Shown here one piece after another: positions 8,762-17,951 of a stretch of 64,000 nucleotides of DNA; within the stretch, counting starts at the first letter, position 1, and each line of letters starts with the position of its first letter. The DNA comes from Alphaproteobacteria bacterium (GTDB taxonomy: Bacteria > Pseudomonadota > Alphaproteobacteria > JAJFFI01), in contig JASJBI010000022.1 in NCBI GenBank assembly GCA_030066595.1, positions 62,001-126,000 of the forward strand. Reading direction: 5' to 3'. Position numbers and translations under genes: made by a program. The notes below the pieces were generated by a model. The model saw only the letters and a program-made list of their open reading frames with translations, did not search any database and was not told where the DNA came from.

Positions 8762-10564
8762 CTACGACAAGGTCTCGAGCTCATCGATGAATCCGGCGAT
8801 CACGCCGAGGCCCCGGTCCCAGAAGTCCGGATCGCCGGCGTCCAGGCCGAACGGGGCCAGCAGTTCCTTGTGTCGGAGTGTCCCGCCCGCCCGCAGCATG
8901 TCCAGGTATTTCTCGGCAAAGCCTGCCTCCGACTCTTGGTACACGGCGTAAAGGGAGTTAACCAGGCAATCGCCAAAAGCGTACGCGTACACATAGAAGG
9001 GCGCATGGATGAAGTGCGGGATATAGGCCCAGAAGTGCTGGTACTCCTCGGAAAAGCGCAACGCCGGCCCGAGGCTCTCGGACTGCACCTCGAACCAGAA
9101 CGCGCCGATCTGATCAGGGGTCAACTCGCCCGTGCGGCGGGCGTCGTGAACCAGACGCTCGAATTCGTAGAACGCGATCTGACGGACCACCGTGTTGAGC
9201 ATGTCCTCGACCTTGAGCGCCAGCATAGTTCGCCGCTGGCCGGCATCGCTCTCCTGGTCCAGAAGGCCTCGAAAGGTCAGCATCTCACCGAACACGGAGG
9301 CGGTTTCCGCCAGGGTCAGGGGCGTGTCCGACATCAGGTGGCCTTGCTCGGCTGCCAGCACTTGGTGCACGCCGTGGCCGAGCTCGTGCGCCAGAGTCAT
9401 CACGTCGCGAGTCTTTCCCTGGTAGTTGAGCAGGATATAGGGATGGGCGCTGGGCACCGTGGAATGGGAGAACGCGCCCGGCGCCTTGCCAGGACGGACC
9501 GGCGCGTCGATCCACCTGCTCTCGAAGAACCGCTTGCCGATCGCGGCCATGTCCGGCGAGAAACGCCCGTACGCGTCAATCACGGCGCGGCGCGCCTCGT
9601 CCCAGGTAATCTCGCGGTCGTTCTGCTCGGGCAGCGGGGCGTTCCGATCCCAATGATCAAGCTTGTCCTTGCCGAACCATTGCGCCTTGAGGGCGTAGTA
9701 TCGGTGCGACAGCGACGGATAGGCGCGCCTGACCGCCGCCACCAGGGCGTCCACGACCTGATCCTCGACCAGGTTGTGCAGATTGCGGGCTGACACCGGG
9801 CGGGGCAGCTCGCGCCATCGGTCCTCGATCTCCTTATCCTTGGCCAGCGTATTCGTGATCAGGGCGAAGGTGCGAATGTTCTCGCCGAAGACCTGCCCGA
9901 TCGCCTGCGCGGCGGATTTGCGCACGCTCTCCTCTGGATCGGAGAGCAGGTGCAGCGCCTCCGTGCTGGTCAGCTCCTGCCCGTCTACCGGGAAGCGCAA
10001 TGCGGCAATGGTCTCGTCGAAGAGACGCATCCAGGCCGAACGACCCGCCACCGCCTTCTCGTGCAACAGCCGCTCCATGTCTTCCGCGAGTTGGTGGTCC
10101 CGGAACACGCGGATGTCGCGCAGCCAGGGTCGATAACGGGCCAGGCCAGGATCAGCCAGCTTGTCATCAAGATCCTTGTCGTCCAGCCGGTTCAGCTCGA
10201 GCGTAAAGAACAGGACCAGGCTGGAGATGTTGGTGACCTTCTCCTGGACATTCTGGGAAAAGCGCCCGATCTCCACGTCGCTCATGTCCCCGGCATAGAG
10301 CAGTTGGGCAAAGCTCATCAGGCGAGCCAGGGTCTCGTCGATGCGTTCGTATTCTCCGATCGCCGCAGCAAGCTCAGCGCCGGACAGCTCCGCCAGCTTG
10401 CCCTGATAGCGGTCCTTGAAGGCGGCGGCGGCTGCGTTGGTATCGTCCAGATCGGACTGAAGCTGGGGTGCGTCCGGTCCAGGATACAGGTCGGCCAGAT
10501 CCCATTCTGGCAGGATCTCGGCCGTTTTGGCGGGTTGCTCTTGTTGGGCTTGAGGCGTGGACAT
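8762..10564 (-). CDS. pepF: M3 family oligoendopeptidase F
   Basis: The product has 600 aa, the normal size for PepF. The zinc-binding HEXXH appears as LAHELGHGVHQ at about residue 390, with the downstream Glu in the SVFGEML segment. It is a cytoplasmic metallopeptidase that cuts short peptides. An acidic N-terminal stretch (EWDLADLYPG) is typical. It is the first gene of a probable two-gene unit with the downstream kinase-like gene and is divergent from the acyl-CoA synthetase gene across 161 bp. Confidence 0.93.
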   Translation of the reverse strand: MSTPQAQQEQPAKTAEILPEWDLADLYPGPDAPQLQSDLDDTNAAAAAFKDRYQGKLAELSGAELAAAIGEYERIDETLARLMSFAQLLYAGDMSDVEIGRFSQNVQEKVTNISSLVLFFTLELNRLDDKDLDDKLADPGLARYRPWLRDIRVFRDHQLAEDMERLLHEKAVAGRSAWMRLFDETIAALRFPVDGQELTSTEALHLLSDPEESVRKSAAQAIGQVFGENIRTFALITNTLAKDKEIEDRWRELPRPVSARNLHNLVEDQVVDALVAAVRRAYPSLSHRYYALKAQWFGKDKLDHWDRNAPLPEQNDREITWDEARRAVIDAYGRFSPDMAAIGKRFFESRWIDAPVRPGKAPGAFSHSTVPSAHPYILLNYQGKTRDVMTLAHELGHGVHQVLAAEQGHLMSDTPLTLAETASVFGEMLTFRGLLDQESDAGQRRTMLALKVEDMLNTVVRQIAFYEFERLVHDARRTGELTPDQIGAFWFEVQSESLGPALRFSEEYQHFWAYIPHFIHAPFYVYAYAFGDCLVNSLYAVYQESEAGFAEKYLDMLRAGGTLRHKELLAPFGLDAGDPDFWDRGLGVIAGFIDELETLS

Positions 10565-10725
10565 AGATTAGCTCTTCGATTTACGGTCCTGATTGATGCT
10601 GCTGGCGATATGGCTATTGCCATGCGCAGGGGCAAGCGCCGAGGGCGATGGTGGTCGGCTTTGTCGGCGCGTCGGGTCGGCCGGACAGGAATGGCAACCG
10701 AACCGGGCCTCGGCAGGGAGCGGGG

Positions 10726-12519
10726 ATGAACGATCAGTCCTGGGACAGCGTCAGCGAAATGTTCTTCGCGCAAGCCGCCAAGCACGCGGAGGATCCGCTC
10801 GTCTGGGCCAAGGTGGATGGTGTCTACACGCCACAAACCTGGGCCCAGATCGAGGCTAAGGTCACGCTGCTGTCTCGGGCGTTGCGCGCGCTCGGCGTGG
10901 AACCGGGCCATCGGGTCGTGATCGCGGCAGAGAACCGGGCGGAGTGGCTGGTGTCCGAGATGGCGATCCTTGCGGCCCGGGCCATCGCGGTGCCGGCGTA
11001 CACCACCAACACGGTTGACGATCACCTGCACATCCTGAACAACAGCGGAGCCAAGGGGGCGATCTACTCGACGGCAAAGATCGGTGAGCGGCTGCTGTCC
11101 GCCGCGCATCAGGCTCAAGCCTGCGCCTTCGCGATCGCCATGGATCCGCACCACATCACCCAGCAGCCGGGCGGCGTTCGCGTGTACGGCTGGGACGAAG
11201 CGCTCTCCCTCGGTGCGGGCCAGCCCGACGATGTCGCAGAGGTCGCATGTCAGGCGGCGCGGGCCGATACGGCGGTGATCATCCACACCTCGGGAACCGG
11301 CGGCACGCCCAAGGGGGTGATGCTGAGCCACGGGGCCTTGCTCCACAACTGCCACGGCGCCACCGAGCTGCTGCGCGGCCACGCGGAGTATGGCAAGGAG
11401 GTCTTCCTGTCCTTTCTGCCGTTGTCCCATTCCTACGAGCACATGGCGGGCCAGATCTTTCCGATGTCCATTGCTGCCCAGGTTTACTACGCAGACGGTA
11501 TCGAACACCTCACCGCCAACATGCAGGAGGTCCGCCCGACGATCATGACCGCGGTGCCGCGGCTCTACGAGGTGATGTATCAGCGCATTCGCAAGTCCAT
11601 TGACCAGACCCAAGGCTTCCGTCGCACGCTGTTTGACAAGACGATCGCACTTGGCAGCAAACGATACGAGGACCCGAAGAGCCTCTCGCTGTGGGAACGC
11701 CTGTTGGACCGGCTGCTGGAACGGCTCGTTCGGCAGAAGGTGCGCGACCGCTATGGCGGTCGGCTCCGCTATTTCGTCTCCGGCGGGGCCCCTCTGAACC
11801 TGGACATCGGGATCTTCTTCAACGCCATCGGCGTGAAGCTGTTGCAGGGATATGGGCTTACCGAATCGGCTCCGGTGATCAGCTGCAACCCGCCCCTCGG
11901 GTTCAAACTTCACACGGTGGGTCCGCCGGTCAGGGACACGGAGGTCCGCATCGCCGAGGACGGCGAGATCCTGGTCCGTGGGGAGCTGGTGATGCAGGGC
12001 TACTACAACGAGCCTGACGCCACCGCTGCGGCGATCACCGACGGCTGGCTGCATACCGGCGACATCGGGCGCATCGACGAGGATGGCTTCCTGCAAATCA
12101 CCGATCGCAAGAAGGACATCATCGTCAACTCCGGGGGCGACAACATCGCTCCTCAGCGGGTCGAGGGATTCCTGGTGCTGCAGCCGGAGATCCAGCAGGC
12201 CATGGTGTTCGGCGACCGGCGGCCGCATCTCGTCGCGCTCCTCGTGCCGGATCCCGACTTCTTGGAGCGCTGGGCCAAAGAGAATGGCCGGTCCAGCAGC
12301 CTCGCGGAGCTTTCCGCGGATGCCGGTTTCCGCGAAGCGCTGTCCGATGCCGTCGACCGAGTCAACAAGGAGCTCTCTGTGATCGAGCGTGTACGGCGAT
12401 TTCTGATCGCCGAAGAGCCGTTCTCGATTGATAACAGTATGATGACGCCGACCATGAAGATTCGCCGGCACGTCATCAAAGACGTCTATGGGGAACGGCT
12501 GGAGGCCCTTTACGGCTGA
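10726..12519 (+). CDS. long-chain acyl-CoA synthetase (AMP-binding)
   Basis: The product has 597 aa. The AMP-binding signature is IIHTSGTGGTPKGVMLSH at about residue 184, followed by GYGLTESAPVIS, the DGWLHTGDIG hinge and the C-terminal lysine region TPTMKIRRHVIK. It activates free fatty acids to acyl-CoA with ATP, at the membrane or in the cytosol. The ATG at 10726 follows a GGAGCGGGG Shine-Dalgarno; an upstream in-frame ATG at 10648 would add a low-complexity leader. It resembles FAA1/FadD15-type (COG1022) synthetases more than classical FadD. Confidence 0.92.
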   Translation: MNDQSWDSVSEMFFAQAAKHAEDPLVWAKVDGVYTPQTWAQIEAKVTLLSRALRALGVEPGHRVVIAAENRAEWLVSEMAILAARAIAVPAYTTNTVDDHLHILNNSGAKGAIYSTAKIGERLLSAAHQAQACAFAIAMDPHHITQQPGGVRVYGWDEALSLGAGQPDDVAEVACQAARADTAVIIHTSGTGGTPKGVMLSHGALLHNCHGATELLRGHAEYGKEVFLSFLPLSHSYEHMAGQIFPMSIAAQVYYADGIEHLTANMQEVRPTIMTAVPRLYEVMYQRIRKSIDQTQGFRRTLFDKTIALGSKRYEDPKSLSLWERLLDRLLERLVRQKVRDRYGGRLRYFVSGGAPLNLDIGIFFNAIGVKLLQGYGLTESAPVISCNPPLGFKLHTVGPPVRDTEVRIAEDGEILVRGELVMQGYYNEPDATAAAITDGWLHTGDIGRIDEDGFLQITDRKKDIIVNSGGDNIAPQRVEGFLVLQPEIQQAMVFGDRRPHLVALLVPDPDFLERWAKENGRSSSLAELSADAGFREALSDAVDRVNKELSVIERVRRFLIAEEPFSIDNSMMTPTMKIRRHVIKDVYGERLEALYG

Positions 12520-12553
12520 GCGATCGGTTTGCGGCTGATTGACCGGATCCGGC

Positions 12554-12955
12554 TCAGGTCTTTTCGCGTCTGGTGCGGCAATCGAGAATGGCAATCAGAG
12601 CGTCGGCTCTCACGATGGTGTCCTCGAGGTGCCGCAGTTCGGATCCGGAGAGCGGCCGGCGTTCCGCCTCGTTGAAGCGGCTTTCGAGAAGGCTCTCGGC
12701 AGCTCGGCGGGTCTCGGTTGCGACCGTGTAGGCGTTCTCGATGCCCCCCATCAGGGCGACGACCTGATCGATCGGCATTTGGATGGCGCGCCGCTGCGTG
12801 TCATAGAAGCGGCCGTCCTCGGGCCTGGTTTTGAGCTGCGGCTCCAAGAAGGCCCGCGACTCGGGACAGGCGCCGGGGCTCTCAGCAAAGGCCGCCCTCT
12901 GACCGGGCAGGAGGGCAACCATCAGCAACGCGGAAAGGAGGGCGGATTTGAGCAA
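12554..12955 (-). CDS. small secreted protein of unknown function
   Basis: The product has 133 aa. A clear Sec signal peptide is present (MLKSALLSALLMVALLPGQR, cleavage probably after AAFA). The mature part is helical and charged, contains two Cys (CPES near the start, ILDCRTRR at the end) that could form a disulfide, and has no motif I recognise. It is convergent with the acyl-CoA synthetase gene (34 bp apart). Predicted periplasmic; function unknown. Confidence 0.65.
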   Translation of the reverse strand: MLKSALLSALLMVALLPGQRAAFAESPGACPESRAFLEPQLKTRPEDGRFYDTQRRAIQMPIDQVVALMGGIENAYTVATETRRAAESLLESRFNEAERRPLSGSELRHLEDTIVRADALIAILDCRTRREKT

Positions 12956-13049
12956 GGCTGCGCTCCACGGTCGGATCCTGAACGAGAGTTAGTCGCGTGC
13001 CGGGCCAAGCGCTCTTCACATCTTGGCGAGCTGTCTGGCGGAGCTGGGC

Positions 13050-14027
13050 TCACAGGCCGTGATAGTCGCGAAACCAGGCGACGAACCGGGGGATGCCTTC
13101 GTCGATCGTCATTTTCGGCTCAAAGCCGAAATCGCGCCGGCTCGCTTCGATATCGGCATATGTTTCTTTGACATCGCCCGGCTGCATTGGCTGCAGGTCG
13201 ATTTTCGCCTTCTTGCCGATGGCGGCCTCGATTAGCTCGATATAGCGCAACAGCGGCTCGCTGCGGTGATTGCCCAGATTGTAGAGCCGGTGTGGAACGG
13301 CGCCCTGTGCCGCGGGCGGATGATCCAGAGCGGCGACGACGCCCGCGGCGATATCGTCCACATAGGTGAAGTCACGCTTCATCTTGCCATGGTTGAACAC
13401 CGGGATCGGTTCGCCGGCAAAGATCTTGCGCGCAAAAATGTAGGCCGACATGTCCGGCCGTCCCCACGGGCCGTACACGGTGAACAGCCTCAAGCCCGTC
13501 GCCGGAATCGCATACAGGTGGCTGTAGGTGTGGGACATGAGTTCACCGGCCCGCTTGGTCGCGGCATAGAGCGAAACCGGCTGGTCGACCCGGTCTTCGA
13601 CTGCGAACGGCAGCTTGGTGTTTCCACCGTAAACCGAGGACGAGCTGGCATAGACCAGATGCTTTACGGATCCGATCCGGCGGCAGGCCTCGAGAATCAC
13701 CCCGTGGCCCACGACGTTGCACTGAATGTACGCCTCCGGGTGGCTGAGCGAGTATCGAACGCCGGCCTGTGCCGCCAGATGCACCACGCGGTCGATATCC
13801 GGGTGGTTGTCGATGACTTTTCCGATGGTCTCGGAATCCGCGATATCCCCGCGATAGGCCGTAAAGCCCTTCAGCGCCGTGAGCTTGGCAAGCCGCGCTT
13901 CCTTGAGCCCGGCATCGTAGTAGTCGTTCAAATTGTCAAATCCGACCACGTGTTCGCCGCGGTCCACCAGTGCGGCGGACACGTGCATGCCAATGAAGCC
14001 GGCGGCGCCGGTCACAAGTATGGTCAT
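13050..14027 (-). CDS. NAD-dependent nucleotide-sugar epimerase, UDP-glucuronate 4-epimerase type
   Basis: The product has 325 aa, an extended SDR. It begins MTILVTGAAGFIGMHV (NAD-binding GxxGxxG) followed by GFDNLNDYYD, then YASSSSVYGGNTKLPF and the catalytic YAATK (Tyr-x3-Lys). This profile is typical of UDP-glucuronate 4-epimerases (LpsL/WbpP-like), which make UDP-galacturonate for surface polysaccharide. The ATG at 14027 fits the family N-terminus; 14045 would add six residues. It lies next to the TPR-sulfotransferase cluster, which suggests a surface-glycan role, but this link is inferred. Confidence 0.88.
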   Translation of the reverse strand: MTILVTGAAGFIGMHVSAALVDRGEHVVGFDNLNDYYDAGLKEARLAKLTALKGFTAYRGDIADSETIGKVIDNHPDIDRVVHLAAQAGVRYSLSHPEAYIQCNVVGHGVILEACRRIGSVKHLVYASSSSVYGGNTKLPFAVEDRVDQPVSLYAATKRAGELMSHTYSHLYAIPATGLRLFTVYGPWGRPDMSAYIFARKIFAGEPIPVFNHGKMKRDFTYVDDIAAGVVAALDHPPAAQGAVPHRLYNLGNHRSEPLLRYIELIEAAIGKKAKIDLQPMQPGDVKETYADIEASRRDFGFEPKMTIDEGIPRFVAWFRDYHGL

Positions 14028-14110
14028 TGGGGAAACCCGGGACACATGAGACGGCCGTCCATATACACCGCTCGCGGCGCAAAATCACCCTCTGCGCCGC
14101 GCCGCGATAC

Positions 14111-16234
14111 TTATGGCGCTGCCTCGGTAACCAGGTCCTTAAGGGCGGTCAAATGACGCTCGTAGCGGCGCCATCGACCGATTGCGGACGTGTACACCGG
14201 CTGCCGGACCTGCCAGACGCTGGCAGTGCGAATCTGGCGCTTGGTCTCATGAAACCGGAGACAACGCTCGTCCCATTCGAGGCCCAGAAAATCGATAATC
14301 CGGCGCGCCTGAGCCGCCGGGTCTGCAACGATTTCCTCGTAGCGCACATCCAGAATCGACAGTGGCGCGACCTCCCGCCAGTGCTCCATGAGGCGGATAT
14401 AGCCCCGGTAATACTCGCCGAGGTCGACCAGATCCGAGGTGAACTCGAGCGCTCGGAAGTTCTGGCAATAGCAGGAGACGCATGTGTCCATCGGATCTCG
14501 TTGGCAATGAACGACATGTGCCCTTGGGAAGAGCAGGGCGATCATCCCGATGTGAATGAAATTGCCGGGCATCTTGTCCGTCACGCGCCGGGCCGTGGCT
14601 GAGACGGCGCGGAGGCGATTCATGTAGGTCTCCGCCATTGCGGCTGTTTGCCCCGGCCCAAGCGTTTCCAGGCAGTCGGGATAGGGCCGGCCGGTGGCGT
14701 TGTTGTCCGCCAGGCCTTGGGCCATGTGCTGGATCTCATACAGCTCGCCCGCCCCCGCCGCGTCGGGATGGCTGGCGACGATCTGCTCGACCAGCGTGGT
14801 GCCCGATCGAGGCATGCCGACGATGAAAACGGGCACATCCGAATCGCTGGCGAGCTTCCTGCGGGCGGCAAAGAAATCCCTGGAAAATCGTCGGGTGAGG
14901 GTATTCACAAACCCCGCCCATTGGCGCCGGTCAAATCGACTGTCCCGCTTTGCGATTTGGTTCGCCATGCGAAAATATCCGAATGCCTCGTCATAGGCGC
15001 CGCGTCTGTCTAGGACCTCTGCAACCGCAAAGCATGCCGAACGCTTGTCGTCCTCGGCAGCCGACTCGTCTTGTGCGACCGCCTTCAGGGTTGCCAATTC
15101 GGACTCGGACAGGTCCTGACGCGCGCCGACCAGTCCCAGAAGAGCGGGCAGAAGCGCGCCATTCATATCGAGCGCACTCCGAAACGAGCCCGTGGCGGCT
15201 GGGAATTCGCCGAGCTGCAGCTCACAGCTGCCGACGCCGGCAAGCGCGCCGGCATTGTCCGGGGCGGCGGCCAGGATCTCTCGGTAACAGGCTTTGGCTG
15301 CGTCGGCCCGGTTGGTCTCCAAGAGCACGTTTGCCAACGCATCGAGCGCTTGAGTATCGCCCGGCTTGACCGCGAGGGCGCTGCGCAGATGCTGCTCGGC
15401 GTCGCTCCAAAGGAACGCGCGGCCGTAGGCCCGTCCCAGCATGAGATTCAACTCGGCGTCGGCCGGGTCGGCCTCCAGCGCGCGTCTCAGGCTGGCCACA
15501 GCCTCCTTCGGGCGCTTGAGCTCGAGCAGAACGCGGCCGAGATTGCCATGCGCGTCGGCATAGCCGGGCTCGGCGCTGAGGGCGGCACGGTAGCTTTTCG
15601 CTGCCTCTTCCGGCTTTTTGCTCGCGAGTAGGACGTTTCCGAGGTTGTTGTGCGCCTCGGCATCATTCGGCGAAAGCTGAATGGCGCGTCGGTAGGCCGC
15701 CTCGGCCTCGGCGAGTTGGCCCATCTCGAACAATGCGTTGCCGAGGCCGAAGTGGGCATCCGCAGCCGCTGGCGCACGCGCGATCGTGGCCCGATAGCTG
15801 GCTGCAGCGGCCGGGTATTGCCCGGCGGCTCGCAGCGCTTCTGCCAGATTGTAGTGGAACGACGCGTCGTCGGGTCGCGCGTCGACCGCGCTCTGCAGCA
15901 AGGGGATGGCACCTTCGGCATCGCCGGTCTGTTGATGGAGCACGCCGAGCAGGTGCTGCGCTTGCGGATGATCGGGCGAAACTGCCAGCACCTGCCGGTA
16001 GAGTCTCCGGGCCTCTTCCAGTCGCCCGGATTGGTGCAGTTGGGTGGCGCGCGCAAGGGCTTGCGGAACGGTGGTCGTACCAGCTCTTCGTTTGCCGCCC
16101 CGGCTGCGTGCGCCCTTGCGAGGCAAGGCCCATATTCCTCCAGGATTGCAGGTGCCCGCTGGGTTTACCGGTCCGGCTCCGGCACGTCTAGGGCTGACAG
16201 CCGCCTGGTTGCGCGGCACGGTCCACGCAGGCAA
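14111..16234 (-). CDS. TPR-repeat sulfotransferase (1)
   Basis: The product has 707 aa. After a basic, poorly conserved N-terminus of about 60 residues, TPR units run to about residue 400 (for example LGNALFEMGQLAEAEAAYRR and HNNLGNVLLASKKPEEAAKS). The sulfotransferase domain follows: 5'-phosphosulfate loop VGMPRSGTTLVEQIVASHP at about residue 473, and the 3'-phosphate motif in VHCQRDPMDTCVSCYCQNF. It would transfer sulfate from PAPS to a protein or glycan chosen through the TPR. The N-terminal start is uncertain. Divergent from the TPR-oxygenase gene (70 bp). Confidence 0.88.
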   Translation of the reverse strand: MPAWTVPRNQAAVSPRRAGAGPVNPAGTCNPGGIWALPRKGARSRGGKRRAGTTTVPQALARATQLHQSGRLEEARRLYRQVLAVSPDHPQAQHLLGVLHQQTGDAEGAIPLLQSAVDARPDDASFHYNLAEALRAAGQYPAAAASYRATIARAPAAADAHFGLGNALFEMGQLAEAEAAYRRAIQLSPNDAEAHNNLGNVLLASKKPEEAAKSYRAALSAEPGYADAHGNLGRVLLELKRPKEAVASLRRALEADPADAELNLMLGRAYGRAFLWSDAEQHLRSALAVKPGDTQALDALANVLLETNRADAAKACYREILAAAPDNAGALAGVGSCELQLGEFPAATGSFRSALDMNGALLPALLGLVGARQDLSESELATLKAVAQDESAAEDDKRSACFAVAEVLDRRGAYDEAFGYFRMANQIAKRDSRFDRRQWAGFVNTLTRRFSRDFFAARRKLASDSDVPVFIVGMPRSGTTLVEQIVASHPDAAGAGELYEIQHMAQGLADNNATGRPYPDCLETLGPGQTAAMAETYMNRLRAVSATARRVTDKMPGNFIHIGMIALLFPRAHVVHCQRDPMDTCVSCYCQNFRALEFTSDLVDLGEYYRGYIRLMEHWREVAPLSILDVRYEEIVADPAAQARRIIDFLGLEWDERCLRFHETKRQIRTASVWQVRQPVYTSAIGRWRRYERHLTALKDLVTEAAP

Positions 16235-16304
16235 GATCCAGCGTCTGGCATCCCTGCAAGGATCAGCCCAGATTGCCCGTACCTGACAACGGTGAGAAAG
16301 ATCG

Positions 16305-17936
16305 ATGACCTCCGGCCAGCCAGATAACGACGGTTCCCGATCGAGTTTGGCCGCGGCGGCGCGCGCTTACCAGGCGGGGCAGCTCCCAGAGACGGTGCGG
16401 CTGTGCCGGAACATCCTTGCGAACGCGCCGGCCCAGGCCGAGGCTCTGCAACTGATGGGCATGGCGTCCTATCAGCTTGGTCAAGAGGCGGAGGGGGTCC
16501 GGTTTCTGTCCCAGGCGGCCGAGGTGCAACCTGCCGTGCTGGCCCATCATACGAACCTTGGCTTCGCGCTGCTGGATATGGGGCGCTTTGAAGCAGCGGC
16601 GGCGAGCTATCGGCGTGCCGTCGAACTCGATCCGGGAAACGCGGATGCGCGCGGCAATCTGGGCTTCGCGTTGCAGCGGATGGGCCGGTTGGATGAAGCC
16701 CTGGCTGAGTATCGCGCGTTGCTCGAGGGGTCGCCGAGCCATGCCGGCGCGCTCGTCAGCATCGGGACGGTCTTCCGGGAGCAGGACAGGCTCGCCGAAG
16801 CAAAACAGGCTTTCGAGGAGGCGCTTGCCCAGGCTCCCCATATGCCCGCCGCAATGTCCAATCTTGCCGGCGTCCTACAGGAGCTGGGCGAGCTCGATGC
16901 GGCCGTCGAGCTGTACGAACAGACAGTGGAGCGTTATCCCGACTACGCCGACGCGCTCACCAATTTTGGCCACGCGCTCAAGGAGCTGGGCCGGTTGGAC
17001 GAGGCGCGTGTGCGATACCGCCAGGCGGTCGAAGCGGACCCGTCCAGCGCAGACGCGCACTACAATCTCGCGGCCATGCTGCAGGCGGAAGGGCTGCTCG
17101 ATGCGGCGATCGAGCATTTCGAAGCCGCGCTGACCGGGGACCCGTTCTATTTGCGTGCGTATTGGGGCCTTCAGGAGTGCTTCCTGTTGAAAGGCCTGGC
17201 AGAGCAAACCCTGGCGAGCTGCGACGCGTGTCAAGAGCACTTCCCGGACAATCAGATGACGATCGCCAATCGCGCCTTCGCCCATCTGCTGCAGGGCGAT
17301 GAAGCGACTTTTGATCGACTCTACGACCTCAAGTTTTTCCCCTATTCGGTTCCGATCCAGCCACCACAGGACTTCGCGGACACCGCCGCCTTCAACCGTC
17401 GCCTGGTCGACGACATCCTCAGCCATCCCTCGCTGAAATGGCAGCACGACGACTACGATACCTCGGACCGCGCCTTCGCCTATGGGATCCTGGAGCAGCC
17501 GACGCCGGCGATTGCTGCCTTCGAACGGCAGTTGCGGCGCGCGATTGACGCCTTCATCGCCGGGATTCGGGTGGACCCGGACCACCCGTTCTTCGGCCAT
17601 GTGCCCGGGGATTACGACTTCAAAATGTGGGCAACCGTGCTCAAGAGCGGCGGCTGGCACAGGCCGCATAACCATGAGGACGCCTGGTTGAGCGGCGTCT
17701 ACTACGCGCAGGCGCCCGACGCGGCGGAGCAAGACGACGACAAGGGCGGCTGGATCACCTTCGACGGTTTTACCCGCTACGGCGGCAACGTGGCCTACCG
17801 TCAAAAGGTCCGCGAGGTCCGTCCGGAGGAAGGGCTGCTCTTGTTCTTCCCGTCCTATTTCCTGCACAGCACCAACCCGTTCACGGGCGGCAAACCCCGG
17901 GTCAGCATCGCCTTTGATCTGCAGCCGCGAATCTGA
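16305..17936 (+). CDS. TPR-repeat protein with C-terminal 2OG-Fe(II) oxygenase domain (PF13759-like)
   Basis: The product has 543 aa. Residues about 10-290 are TPR units (NLGFALLDMGRFEAAAASYRR, SNLAGVLQELGELDAAVELY). The C-terminal ~150 residues match the 2OG-FeII_Oxy_5 pattern: WHRPHNHEDAWLSGVYY with candidate iron-binding His, FFPSYFLHSTNPF with the distal His, and KPRVSIAFD whose Arg would bind 2-oxoglutarate. It is predicted to hydroxylate a substrate held by the TPR. It is embedded between TPR-sulfotransferase genes, divergent from one and convergent with the next (15 bp). Substrate unknown. Confidence 0.85.
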   Translation: MTSGQPDNDGSRSSLAAAARAYQAGQLPETVRLCRNILANAPAQAEALQLMGMASYQLGQEAEGVRFLSQAAEVQPAVLAHHTNLGFALLDMGRFEAAAASYRRAVELDPGNADARGNLGFALQRMGRLDEALAEYRALLEGSPSHAGALVSIGTVFREQDRLAEAKQAFEEALAQAPHMPAAMSNLAGVLQELGELDAAVELYEQTVERYPDYADALTNFGHALKELGRLDEARVRYRQAVEADPSSADAHYNLAAMLQAEGLLDAAIEHFEAALTGDPFYLRAYWGLQECFLLKGLAEQTLASCDACQEHFPDNQMTIANRAFAHLLQGDEATFDRLYDLKFFPYSVPIQPPQDFADTAAFNRRLVDDILSHPSLKWQHDDYDTSDRAFAYGILEQPTPAIAAFERQLRRAIDAFIAGIRVDPDHPFFGHVPGDYDFKMWATVLKSGGWHRPHNHEDAWLSGVYYAQAPDAAEQDDDKGGWITFDGFTRYGGNVAYRQKVREVRPEEGLLLFFPSYFLHSTNPFTGGKPRVSIAFDLQPRI

Positions 17937-17951
17937 GCCAACCTGGGGCGA

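Noticed and set aside
12543-12552. Palindrome CCGGATCCGG between convergent genes
   Set aside because: Ten bases of GC-rich palindrome are expected by chance in 64 kb, and no promoter is nearby.
10318-12594. Very long open frame (758 codons) antisense to the acyl-CoA synthetase gene
   Set aside because: It is a GC-skew shadow of the sense codons. Its product is Arg/His/Asp-rich without domains, and the opposite strand holds complete enzyme motifs.
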